DNA of 64,000 nucleotides from Streptomyces diacarni (lineage in GTDB: Bacteria; Actinomycetota; Actinomycetes; Streptomycetales; Streptomycetaceae): the NCBI RefSeq assembly GCF_003323715.1, contig NZ_QOIN01000026.1:1-64000 (forward strand). The letters run 5' to 3'. Below, in pieces: positions 1-7,551 of this stretch. Each line of letters starts with the position of its first letter. Position 1 is the first letter of the stretch. Below the pieces are notes generated by a model. It was not told the DNA's origin. It ran no database searches and saw only the letters and a program-made list of their open reading frames with translations. The translations under genes and the position numbers were made by a program.

Positions 1-2
1 AA

Positions 3-98
3 GCCCTCCTCTGCCTCGCCCGACGACGCGCCGACGTGCTCTTCGCCATGCTCCGCGACGGCACCCTCTACCAACCGCCAACACCTTCAACGGCTTGA
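3..98 (+). mobile_element. 3' end of an IS110-family transposase (partial, cut by window edge)
   Basis: The open frame entering from the left edge encodes the tail ALLCLARRRADVLFAMLRDG followed by TLYQPP and a stop at 96-98. Arg-rich LARRR..VLFAMLRDGT is the usual C-terminus of IS110/IS116/IS902 transposases (DEDD-type transposases, transposase_20 domain). The bases just after the stop (about 99-120, with ACCCATAGAGGCACC) look like the usual right end of such elements, so the insertion boundary is probably near 115-130. It sits directly against a truncated LysR gene, which suggests the element interrupted that gene. Whether the transposase is intact cannot be seen here. Confidence 0.75.
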
Positions 99-146
99 CC
101 AAACCCATAGAGGCACCCCCCCCCCGCGGAACGGGCTTGCGGGGGG

Positions 147-467
147 GTGCTGGAACAGGCCTGCGCGCGGGCGGGGTTCCGGCCGCGGGTCACCTTCGAG
201 ACAGCGGCGCCGCCGCTGCTCGCGCAGCTGGCGGCGCGCGGGCTGGGCGTCGCCGTCGTACCGGCCATGCCGCCCGAGGCGGCGTCCTCCCTCGGCCTGC
301 ACACCCTGCGGCTGGACCCGGAGCCCCGCGCCCGGATCGGCCTCACGTGGCGCACCGGCGGCCCCGCGAGCCCCGCGGCCCGCGCACTGCTGGCACCCCT
401 GCGAGCCGCGCTCACCTCGCCGCGTGCGGACGGCGGACCCGACGCCATGGAGGAGTGGACACGATGA
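147..467 (+). pseudogene. LysR-family regulator, C-terminal fragment
   Basis: About 106 residues match the last third of a LysR-type regulator's effector-binding domain (periplasmic-binding fold): ACARAGFRPRVTFETAAPPL, then LAARGLGVAVVPAMP, then a conserved-looking tail. The DNA-binding HTH and most of the sensor domain are absent. The frame runs open back into the end of the IS110-family element on the left, so the gene was most likely truncated by the insertion. The GTG at 147 is only the first start-like codon, not a real start. The regulated pathway cannot be guessed. A 23-codon frame overlaps its stop (ATGA at 464) but shows no recognisable homology. Confidence 0.7.
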
Positions 468-549
468 GCTGCTTCCCCGACACCGTGAAGACACCGGCTT
501 CGACGAGGTCTGCCCGACGAGGACGAGCCGCGTGACGCCCCTCGCCAGC

Positions 550-647
550 CCCGGCAGTCCCGGCAGTCCCGGCAGCCTTGGGAGCCCTGGGAGCCCTGGG
601 AGCCCTGGGAGCCCTGGGAGCCCTGGGAGCCCTGGGAGCCCTGGGAG
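550..647. repeat. 9-bp tandem repeat (AGCCCTGGG / CGGCAGTCC)
   Basis: Two variants of a 9-bp unit run head to tail: about three copies of CGGCAGTCC followed by about eight copies of TGGGAGCCC. All frames stay open across it, giving Gly-Ala-Leu, Ser-Pro-Gly or Ala-Pro-Arg repeats. None of these frames has a plausible start, ribosome binding site or flanking domain, so I read it as a non-coding microsatellite between the LysR remnant and the glycosyltransferase. Confidence 0.9.
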
Positions 648-758
648 GCGAACGAGGAGTGCCCGGACGTGTGTCGCTGATCCCCTCCTGGCGGACGGGG
701 GCCTTGCACAGATCGACGCCCTGCCTGCCGCCGGCGAAACCACGGTGCCGCTTGGCCC

Positions 759-797
759 GGCCGGCTCGGAACACTCTCAGGGGATTCCGAGCCGGCC
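759..797 (-). terminator. Hairpin terminator downstream of the glycosyltransferase
   Basis: A perfect 13-bp inverted repeat (759-771 with 785-797, arms GGCCGGCTCGGAA/TTCCGAGCCGGCC) encloses a 13-nt loop, about 20 nt past the stop of the minus-strand glycosyltransferase. There is no clear T-tract, as is common in Streptomyces. Confidence 0.75.
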
Positions 798-817
798 GCA
801 GGAGCGCCCGCGCGACC

Positions 818-2107
818 TCAGTCGCCGATCCCGGCGTACTCCTCGATGAGCTCCACGGCGCGCCGCGTACCGCCCTCAGCTCGCGCCTGGGCACTCAGTT
901 CGGCCGACCGGCGTGCGACCTGTGGATCGTCGGCGAGTGCGGTCAGGGCCGCGCGCAGCAGCTCGGGAGTGGCCTCCTCGGTGTCGATCCGCCGGGCCAC
1001 CCCCAGGGACACCAGTCGGTCCGCGTTGTCGAACTGCTCCGCTCCCTGCGGTACGGCGATCATCGGCGTCGCGGTCAGCAGTCCCTCCGCGCTTCCTCCC
1101 ATCCCGGCGTGCGTGACGAAAGCGTCGGCCTGTTCCAGGATGGCCAACTGCGGCACCCACGAGTGCACTTCCACGTTGTCGGGAACGGGCCCCAGCTGCG
1201 CCGGCTCCGTGTACTTGCCGATCTGCAGCACGACGTGCCAGCCGGGCAGCCCGCCGAACGCCGCCACACAGCGCCGGTAGAACTCCGGCTGCCGGGTGTA
1301 CGCGGAACCCAGCGACACCAGCAGCACCCGTTCGGCGCCCTCCGGGCGCTGCCAGGTGCCGCGCGCCCCCGGAGCACCGAAACAGGGACCGACGAAGTCG
1401 ACACGGCCGCTGTCCACCTCGTCGGCCTTCGGCTGCATGACGCGGGGGATCAAAGCCAACGCCCGCGGAGGGAGGCTCATGTACGCGGCCACGTCCGTCG
1501 TGACGGCGCCGCAGCCTGCCAGCCAGGAGGCGTATTTGGCCCGGTAGGCGTCGGCGCCCGGCAGCGACCACAGGTGCGCACCGACGTCTTCCTGATAGCT
1601 GTCCCAGGCGACGAACGTGGGCGAGAGCTGCATCACCGGGCGGCTCTGCGCCTCGGCCAGGGCCCGCGTCGCCATGGCGCCGATGTCGTGCAGATAGAGA
1701 TCGGGACGCTCGTGATCGTAAAGGGCACGCAACTGCGGCAGCGCGGCGATCGAGTCGTCGAGGAAGACCTCCATGGCCGCGATGGGGTCCTGTGGCCACG
1801 TGTTGTCCGCCACGGGCAGCGTGGAGCGGTACGGCAGGAACTCCGCGCCGGTGGAGGCCACCAGTTCGGCGACGGCCGGGTCGTTCGCATACGTCACCCG
1901 GTGGCCGCGCGCGACGAGCGCCCTGACGACCTCCAGGCTGGGCAGCACGTGGCTGACGGCCGGGATGCCGATCATCGCCAGATGACCGGGCCGAGCGGCG
2001 GGAGGGAACGCCGGAAGGTCACGAGAGGCCTCGGCTTGCGCGTTCCGGGAAGCCCGGGAGGACCGGGAGGCGGCGGAGGCCTGGGACACACGCGGGGTAC
2101 GGGTCAT
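818..2107 (-). CDS. Macrolide-type glycosyltransferase (OleD/MgtA-like, GT1)
   Basis: A 429-residue GT-B glycosyltransferase of the MGT family, which transfers sugar (usually glucose) from UDP-sugar to hydroxyls of macrolides or other small aglycones; OleD and MgtA inactivate macrolides this way. The N-terminal Rossmann half has IGIPAVSHVLPSLEV, with His53 as the likely catalytic base. The C-terminal donor site has VTHAGMGGSAEGLLTATPMI followed by AVPQGAEQFDNADRL, close to the OleD signature. The first 40 residues are low complexity and longer than in homologues, so a later start is possible. No polyketide genes lie nearby, so a detoxification role fits better than biosynthesis. It stands alone, with its own terminator, in a variable region beside IS remnants. 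Confidence 0.85.
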   Translation of the reverse strand: MTRTPRVSQASAASRSSRASRNAQAEASRDLPAFPPAARPGHLAMIGIPAVSHVLPSLEVVRALVARGHRVTYANDPAVAELVASTGAEFLPYRSTLPVADNTWPQDPIAAMEVFLDDSIAALPQLRALYDHERPDLYLHDIGAMATRALAEAQSRPVMQLSPTFVAWDSYQEDVGAHLWSLPGADAYRAKYASWLAGCGAVTTDVAAYMSLPPRALALIPRVMQPKADEVDSGRVDFVGPCFGAPGARGTWQRPEGAERVLLVSLGSAYTRQPEFYRRCVAAFGGLPGWHVVLQIGKYTEPAQLGPVPDNVEVHSWVPQLAILEQADAFVTHAGMGGSAEGLLTATPMIAVPQGAEQFDNADRLVSLGVARRIDTEEATPELLRAALTALADDPQVARRSAELSAQARAEGGTRRAVELIEEYAGIGD

Positions 2108-2618
2108 GAATGATCACTCGTTTCAGGTCTACGGGTCTCCGCCACGGCACACGGCTTCACAGACCGGGCCCTCGCCTGACAGGGACATACCCGTGGCGGG
2201 GTGCTGTTGTGACGGAATGGACACACTCGGCGGGCCGGAGTGCGAAAACACACCCGGCGCGCCGTTGCGGGGCGGGGCGTCGCCCCGCGCGCGTCAGCCG
2301 TAGATCTGATGGAAGTACATGAGCTTCACTCTAATGCCGCATCACCCGGCCCCGCACGGATTAATCGCGACCTGACAACCGCATGCTCATAAGTCTGAGT
2401 ACTGCGAACAGGGGTTTCCGCTGGCTGGAGTAGTCGTTGACGAGTTGTGACCGAAACGGTCGTATCCGTCCATCCCAGCCGGTCACCGCGGGCGGCAACT
2501 GGTCGCCACGTACGGCACGGGGCCGCCTGCCGGGAGCCGCTTCCCGGCAACGCGTGCGCGGATCGGACGGTCCCCGGCACCGTCGTCTGAACCTGCCCTC
2601 ACAGAAGAGAGTTCAGTC
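2108..2618. other. Divergent intergenic region with a candidate promoter
   Basis: About 510 bp separate the glycosyltransferase from the DUF2637 gene. I see no gene in it. A possible plus-strand vegetative promoter is TTGACG (2437-2442), 17 bp, TCGTAT (2460-2465), about 150 nt before the DUF2637 start. The middle is less GC-rich than the surroundings. No clear operator was found. Confidence 0.4.
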
Positions 2619-3464
2619 TTGTCCGAGACGTCGCACACGTACGCGTCCTACACGCCCCGTGAACCGGACGCCGGCCTGCCAGGGCCGCGCAAGCCATCCT
2701 TCGTGGACGTGAACGCGGCGTACGGGGAAGGGACGTCCGCGTTCATGCACGACGCCTCCCCCCGTTTCGGCACGGCGGCGGGCCTCACCGACACCGGAAC
2801 CCTCGGCCTGACCCGCTTCTCCTCGCCGCACCCCGAGCGCGACGAGTACCGGGAGCAGGCCGAGCACCCCGACCTGGAGACGGAACTCGCCCGTTTCCTC
2901 GACACGGTCGAACAGCAGTCCCTCGCCGACACGGAGGCCGCCCTCACCCGGGCAAGACACCGCAAGGACGGCCCCCTCGACCGGGTGAAGCAGCAGCACC
3001 GGCCCGACTTGACCTGGCGGCGCGTCCTGAGCGCCTTCTCCATCACCCTCACCGCGATGATCGTGCTCCTGGTCAGCTTCCTGGGCGCGAAGGCGTCCTA
3101 CCCCTCCCTCTACGGCCTCGCCCAGGAGTCCGCACCCCCCGGCGTCGCCCACGCCTGGCCGCTGCTGATCTACGCCCCCTGGGTCGCGGCCACGCTGTCG
3201 ATCCTGCGCACCCGCGCCTACCGCCGCCGCACCGTGCACTCCTGGCTCGTCGTCCTGTTCTTCGCCGCCGTCGCCTCACTGCTGTGCGTCGCCGACGCGC
3301 CCGCCACCCCGGCCGGCATCGCGGTGGCGGGCCTTCCCCCGATCACCGCACTGCTCTGCTTCCACCAGCTCGTCCGGCAGCTCGACCTGCCGCCCGTGCC
3401 GGCCGTGCCCTCACGGCACGCCCGGCCGCCCAAGGGCACCAACCGCCACCGCTCTGCGGGCTGA
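2619..3464 (+). CDS. DUF2637-domain membrane protein
   Basis: A 281-residue protein. Residues 1-120 are soluble, polar and acidic; residues about 130-265 hold four likely membrane segments (ITLTAMIVLLVSFLGAKASY; WPLLIYAPWVAATLSILRTR; a stretch starting LVVLFFAAVASLLC; and AVAGLPPITALLCF). The layout, with R-A-Y-R-R-R between segments, matches DUF2637 proteins, which occur on Streptomyces plasmids (SpdB-type spread proteins) and in chromosomes. The start is TTG at 2619 behind AAGAGAG; no better start is in frame. The function is unknown. An association with conjugative elements would fit this island-like region, but that is inference. It ends shortly before a very strong hairpin. Confidence 0.65.
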   Translation: MSETSHTYASYTPREPDAGLPGPRKPSFVDVNAAYGEGTSAFMHDASPRFGTAAGLTDTGTLGLTRFSSPHPERDEYREQAEHPDLETELARFLDTVEQQSLADTEAALTRARHRKDGPLDRVKQQHRPDLTWRRVLSAFSITLTAMIVLLVSFLGAKASYPSLYGLAQESAPPGVAHAWPLLIYAPWVAATLSILRTRAYRRRTVHSWLVVLFFAAVASLLCVADAPATPAGIAVAGLPPITALLCFHQLVRQLDLPPVPAVPSRHARPPKGTNRHRSAG

Positions 3465-3547
3465 CCGGCCCAGCGGCTGGCGCACCGGCCGCACCCCGCC
3501 GGACGCCCTGTGCGCACCGGCTGCCCGTGGCGCCGAGCGCCTACCCT

Positions 3548-3592
3548 CCGCACGGACGGCGGGACGGTTCCACCGTCCCGCCGTCCGTGCGG
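3548..3592 (+). terminator. 21-bp perfect hairpin downstream of the DUF2637 gene
   Basis: Arms 3548-3568 and 3572-3592 are exact complements over 21 bp (starting CCGCACGGACGG) with a 3-nt loop. It lies 84 nt after the DUF2637 stop and is one of the longest perfect stems in the window, so it is probably a terminator that works on both strands. Confidence 0.8.
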
Positions 3593-3630
3593 GCGTACGG
3601 GCGCGTTTCTCCTATCCCCCTCGCCCCGGA

Positions 3631-3671
3631 CTGAACGTCCCCGCAGAGCGCGCTGAACGTCCCCGCAGAGC
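3631..3671. repeat. 22-bp direct repeat (two copies)
   Basis: CTGAACGTCCCCGCAGAGC occurs at 3631-3649 and again at 3653-3671. It lies between the strong hairpin and the NACHT gene and has no evident function. Confidence 0.85.
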
Positions 3672-3960
3672 ACGAAAACGCCAGGACGACGGTGCTGAGG
3701 CGAGAGCGAGCCAGGCGAACAGCAGCACGAAGACGATGTAAGAGACCAGTGCACTGACGTGAGGCGACAACGGCTCTGCAGGGGCAAGTTGTCGTACCAC
3801 AGCTTGAGCAGCCAGAGCACGGGCAGGGCGAGCAGCACGCTGACTGGAAGCTGGGGAATGAGCCAGAACGCGGAACCTGTGGCGACGGTCCGTACGACGG
3901 GCGCTGCATTCTTCGGGGGTAGGACGTCGACCGGCCAGTATGGGACGGAACTTACGTCGC
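3640..3960 (-). pseudogene. Possible decayed small membrane protein (frameshifted)
   Basis: On the minus strand one frame gives VATGSAFWLIPQLPVSVLLA, then LPVLWLLKLWYDNLPL. About ten codons later a different frame gives PHVSALVSYIVFVLLFAWLA, then LASAPSSWRF. Together they look like a two-helix membrane protein split by a frameshift near 3770-3780. No good start codon with a ribosome binding site is visible. I do not recognise a family, and chance hydrophobic reading of GC-rich DNA cannot be excluded. Confidence 0.25.
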
Positions 3961-4101
3961 GGGCCGCGAAAGGCGACGGGCTTCACGGCGTACCACGGGC
4001 ATCTCCGGTCACTGTTCTGGGAGTCGTGACAGTCGTGAGCACCAACGTCCCCTAACAGGTCAGGGGTTTGGAAGCGTCCGTGCCTGCCGCAGGATGACCA
4101 C

Positions 4102-6669
4102 ATGCAATCTCGGAGGCCGAAATGGTTGGCAGGGCTTGCCTTCGTCGGGTTGGTGGCGGGCGTGGTCGTCTTCCTCTCGCTGAACAGCCTTGCCAAGAGC
4201 GACCAGTGGTCCAGTGTTCTCGGTGGTCTGGTCGCGCTACTGGGCGTCCCTTCCGCTCTCGAGACCCTGGCGCGGATGTGGCGCGGCGCGTCGGCCGACC
4301 CGGCGACTTCCGAGCTGACAGTAGTAGCCGACCAGTTGTCGGTGGCCGTTCGCAGCCAGTGGGATGCCGAGGCATCGGTGCGGCGGGTGAACGACCCGTA
4401 CCCCCTGCCGGTGGCCTGGCAGGCCGCAGACGTCGGACTGGCGGAACCCTGGGATCAGCTGGCACAACTGGCCCGTTCCTGGCCGGGCGGACCTCCCGGC
4501 ACCCCGGACCTGTGGCCACAGGACATCGAGGGACTGGCCGGTCAGGACGCAGCAATCGGGAAGATCTTCAGCGAACGCGTACCCACCCGACGCCTGGTCG
4601 TCCTGGGCGAGCCCGGGGCGGGCAAGAGCGTGCTGCTCATCCGGCTCCTCCAGGACATCCTGACCCGCCGCACCGGCGACGACCCCGTGCCGGTCATCTT
4701 CTCCCTCGCCTCCTGGCACCCGGACCAGCCGTTACAACAGTGGCTGGCCGACCAGCTGCGCCGCGCCTATCCGGGCTTGCAAGCCAGGGCCAGGTCGATC
4801 ACCGGCGACATCAGCGGTGATCTCGCCCAGGCGCTGCTGGAGACCGGCCGCATCCTGCCCCTGCTCGACGGTTTCGACGAACTCCCCCCGCACCTGCACC
4901 CCGCCGCCCTCGACGCCCTGAACCGGGCGCTCCCGGACCGTCGCCCCCTGGTGCTGGCCGCCCGCTCCGACGCCTACCGGACCGCACTGGCCGGACCGGG
5001 ACCCACGCTCCGCCTCAACGGCGCGGCTGCCATCCGGCTCCTCCCACTGGATCCGAGTAGAGCAGCTGCCTACCTTCGCCGTGACGCCGGCGGCGTGAAC
5101 ACCCCAGCGGCCGCCCGGTGGAACACCGTCTCCAACCAGCTGGGCACCGACAGCCCCGCCGGCCGGGCACTGAGCACACCGCTGGGCCTCTTCCTCGCCC
5201 GCGCCATCTACAACCCCCGCCCCGGCCATGCGCCCGACGCCGCGGTACCGCACCCGAACGAACTGTGCGACACCACGAGGTTCGCCGACCGGGCCGCAGT
5301 GGATCGGCACCTCTTCCACGCCTTCATCCCCGCCGCCTACGCTCCGCACGGCCCCCGTCCGCCTCGGTGGAGCCCCGAACAGGCCCGGCGCGCCTTCACG
5401 CTCTTGGCCCGCTTTCAGGAGGCTCACCGCCGGGGCAGTCCCGACCTGGCCTGGTGGCAACTCAGGCAGGCCGTCCCGACGTATCTCCAATGTCTCGCCG
5501 GCGGACTCGTCGCCGGGCTCGTCGGAGTACTCATCAGCTTGATCGTGAACAGCCGCCTCCTCGGAGCACCCGACTACTACGGCGACGGGGGCACCGGGTC
5601 CAACCTCGTCATCGTGGTGAGTGTGGTCACCACGGGGCTCGCGTGCGCGCTCATCGGCAGGCGCACCTACGGCCCCGTCGGCGCCGCCCTTTTCCCACTC
5701 CTCGGGATCGCAGGCGGCGCGATTGCGTTCTTCCTCGCCGTAGCGTTGGTCAGCGGCCTGGAGGGCAAACGGCTACTGGTCAGCATTGCACCTGGTAGGT
5801 CAGGATTGTTCGAGGAAGCTTTGTTGGGGTTCCTCACCGGAGCCGTGCTGGGATGCCTGGCCTGGCATCCCTCCAGGCGTTCCACTTCCGCGGCCGCCGG
5901 GCCCCGGCAGTTGCGCCAGCAGCTGGTGGGTGGGCTCTCCGGAGTCGTGGTCATCGCTGCCATAGCCGTGGGATGGGCCCTCTTCCGCTACGGGCTCGCA
6001 GTCACTCTCGTGGGCGGACTCGCCGGCGGACTTGCAGGCGAACTCACCGGCCGACGCATTCACCACCGAACGGGCGGACTCACCACCGGTGCCAGCGGCG
6101 GCCTCGCGGCCAGCCTCGCAACAGCCGCCCTCATCAAAGCACTGCGTTTCGAAGAGGGCATGATCTCGATCGCGCTTGCGGTCGGGCTCATCGCTGGAAT
6201 CGTGACCGTGGTCATCGACGGTGCCACGCGCCGCATCGCGCCCAGAACACCAGACCTGAGTTCCTACATCGGAGCATCCCGGGTATTCACCTGGGACCGG
6301 CGCTGCTCGCTCACGGTGGGCTTCGTCTTCGCCTCCACAGCCGGAATTGCCCTAGGGCTCCTGTACGGGACCAGCACCGGGGACAAGTTCGCACTCGATT
6401 TCGGCCAGGCCTATGGGATGGGTCTCGCCATGAGAATTGCCGTTGGGTTCGTGGCCGCGCTTGCGACCGGGCTTGCAGCAGCTACGGCAGCGACGGCCTG
6501 GCCATTCTTCGTCATGGCACGGACCTACCTCGCACTGCGCCGCCAGGCCCCCCGAGATCTGATGGCCTTCCTGCGCGACGCCCACGAACACCGCGGGGTC
6601 TTGCGCCAGGTCGGGCCCTTCTACCAGTTCCGCCACATCGACCTGCAACGCCACCTCGCTCAAAGCTGA
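4102..6669 (+). CDS. NACHT NTPase with multi-pass membrane domain
   Basis: An 855-residue STAND NTPase. Two N-terminal hydrophobic segments (about 9-30 and 37-50) are followed by the NACHT core: Walker A GEPGAGKS at 169-176, Walker B ILPLLDGFDEL at 251-261 with the NACHT-type D-G-x-D-E, and a sensor-like RRPLVLAARSDAYR at about 280. From about 465 to 800 there are roughly eight to ten glycine-rich membrane helices. A soluble tail ends in RQVGPFYQFRHIDLQRHLA, a motif I associate with actinobacterial NACHT membrane proteins. Bacterial NACHT proteins include phage-defence sensors, but the role of this membrane-fused type is unknown. Leu211 is encoded by TTA (4732-4734), so translation should depend on the bldA tRNA. 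It appears monocistronic, between IS remnants and a tRNA. Confidence 0.8.
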   Translation: MQSRRPKWLAGLAFVGLVAGVVVFLSLNSLAKSDQWSSVLGGLVALLGVPSALETLARMWRGASADPATSELTVVADQLSVAVRSQWDAEASVRRVNDPYPLPVAWQAADVGLAEPWDQLAQLARSWPGGPPGTPDLWPQDIEGLAGQDAAIGKIFSERVPTRRLVVLGEPGAGKSVLLIRLLQDILTRRTGDDPVPVIFSLASWHPDQPLQQWLADQLRRAYPGLQARARSITGDISGDLAQALLETGRILPLLDGFDELPPHLHPAALDALNRALPDRRPLVLAARSDAYRTALAGPGPTLRLNGAAAIRLLPLDPSRAAAYLRRDAGGVNTPAAARWNTVSNQLGTDSPAGRALSTPLGLFLARAIYNPRPGHAPDAAVPHPNELCDTTRFADRAAVDRHLFHAFIPAAYAPHGPRPPRWSPEQARRAFTLLARFQEAHRRGSPDLAWWQLRQAVPTYLQCLAGGLVAGLVGVLISLIVNSRLLGAPDYYGDGGTGSNLVIVVSVVTTGLACALIGRRTYGPVGAALFPLLGIAGGAIAFFLAVALVSGLEGKRLLVSIAPGRSGLFEEALLGFLTGAVLGCLAWHPSRRSTSAAAGPRQLRQQLVGGLSGVVVIAAIAVGWALFRYGLAVTLVGGLAGGLAGELTGRRIHHRTGGLTTGASGGLAASLATAALIKALRFEEGMISIALAVGLIAGIVTVVIDGATRRIAPRTPDLSSYIGASRVFTWDRRCSLTVGFVFASTAGIALGLLYGTSTGDKFALDFGQAYGMGLAMRIAVGFVAALATGLAAATAATAWPFFVMARTYLALRRQAPRDLMAFLRDAHEHRGVLRQVGPFYQFRHIDLQRHLAQS

Positions 6670-6957
6670 CCAGCACCCCTTCCGGGGGCGGCTGGCGGTG
6701 CCGCAAGAGCTCGCACCTCAGCCTTCGTGCAGAGCGGCGCCGACACGTCCACGGCCAGCTCGTGCGTCCACAGCAGACAGAACAGCACCCGCAGCACCGG
6801 CCTGTTGCCCAACGGCCGGCGCCCGTGAGCGCCACCAGCGGCTCGGGCCCACCGGCGCCAGCCGGAGCAGCGGGTGCCGGTACCCCCGGCCAATCAGCGC
6901 ACGTCGCGCACTGCGTCGCGCTTGGCGCCTCCACGAGAGGGCTCCCACCCCACCTGA

Positions 6958-7250
6958 ACGATCGAGCCGTTATTGCCGGTCGATGGCAGGCCAGGTGGGC
7001 GGTGGGCCGATCACCGAAAGGTGATCAATCAAGTGCTGTTCCGGGCCCCACGGGTGTGCCCCGGCCTGACCTGCCCGAGCGGTATGGCCCCTGGCAGACG
7101 GTCGATGAGCGGCACCGCCGCTGGTCGGCGGACGGGACGTGGCAGCGGATCCTGGCCACGCTGCGAATCGAGGCCGACGCCGCTGGTCTAGACGGCACGC
7201 GGGAGCGGGATCTGGAGAAGGAATGGGCGGTCAATACCGATCCGCCTACA
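6958..7250 (+). pseudogene. IS5-family transposase N-terminal remnant, frameshifted
   Basis: The first frame reads TIEPLLPVDGRPGGRWADHR then KVINQVLFRA (6958-7047). The reading then continues in another frame as TGVPRPDLPERYGPWQTVDE, RHRRWSADGTWQRILATLR and WAVNTD (7050 to about 7245). This is the DUF4096/IS5 transposase N-terminal domain. A frameshift lies at 7045-7052, and the catalytic DDE part and the element's right end are missing. It is a dead relic between the NACHT gene and tRNA-Ala and one of the marks of past insertions here. The 290 bp before it (6670-6957) show no gene. Confidence 0.85.
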
Positions 7251-7295
7251 CACCCGCCACCCCGAACACGGTCGAACAGACCCCAGAAACGACGA

Positions 7296-7329
7296 AGATC
7301 CCGCCCGATCATGAAGATCAGCGGGATCT
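7296..7329 (-). terminator. Hairpin downstream of tRNA-Ala
   Basis: A 9-bp inverted repeat AGATCCCGC (7296-7304) / GCGGGATCT (7321-7329) lies about 40 nt past the 3' end of the minus-strand tRNA-Ala gene. It is a candidate transcription terminator. Confidence 0.4.
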
Positions 7330-7369
7330 CGTGAACCGCTCCCGAGCCAACTCGAGAACGGCCCCGCGG

Positions 7370-7443
7370 TGGACCTGAGGGGATTTGAACCCCTGACCCT
7401 CTCGTTGCGAACGAGATGCGCTACCGGACTGCGCCACAGGCCC
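7370..7443 (-). tRNA. tRNA-Ala (anticodon CGC)
   Basis: The minus strand folds as a full cloverleaf. The acceptor is GGGCCTG/CAGGTCC with discriminator A at 7370; the D arm is GCGC/GCGC; the anticodon stem TCTCG/CGAGA holds loop TTCGCAA (anticodon CGC, reading GCG); the T arm is AGGGG-TTCAAAT-CCCCT. CCA is not encoded. It marks the border between the variable region to the left and conserved core genes to the right. Integrative elements often use tRNA 3' ends, and here the 3' end faces the variable side. Confidence 0.95.
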
Positions 7444-7551
7444 TTGCGATGGATGAAACTCTAGCATCCTCGTCGGGCCGGGAGGAAATCCGTTCCCTCG
7501 CTGGTCACGAGGGCTGCCGTGAGCGGGGCCCGGCGGCGGCCGCAGGGAGGA

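Noticed and set aside
464-535. 23-codon frame overlapping the LysR remnant stop
   Set aside because: Too short, no similarity, and it lies between a truncated gene and a repeat.
818-2107. Glycosyltransferase as part of a macrolide biosynthetic cluster
   Set aside because: No polyketide synthase, deoxysugar or other tailoring genes are nearby; a stand-alone inactivating enzyme is more likely.
578-2113. Open plus-strand frame starting in the 9-bp repeat with Gly-Ala-Leu repeats
   Set aside because: Runs antisense through the glycosyltransferase; no ribosome binding site and no collagen- or silk-like context.
5853-7334. Very long open plus-strand frame overlapping the NACHT gene and running to tRNA-Ala
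   Set aside because: Most of it is an out-of-phase shadow of the NACHT gene with Arg/His-rich nonsense; only its last part (from 7050) carries IS5-transposase similarity, which is listed as a remnant.
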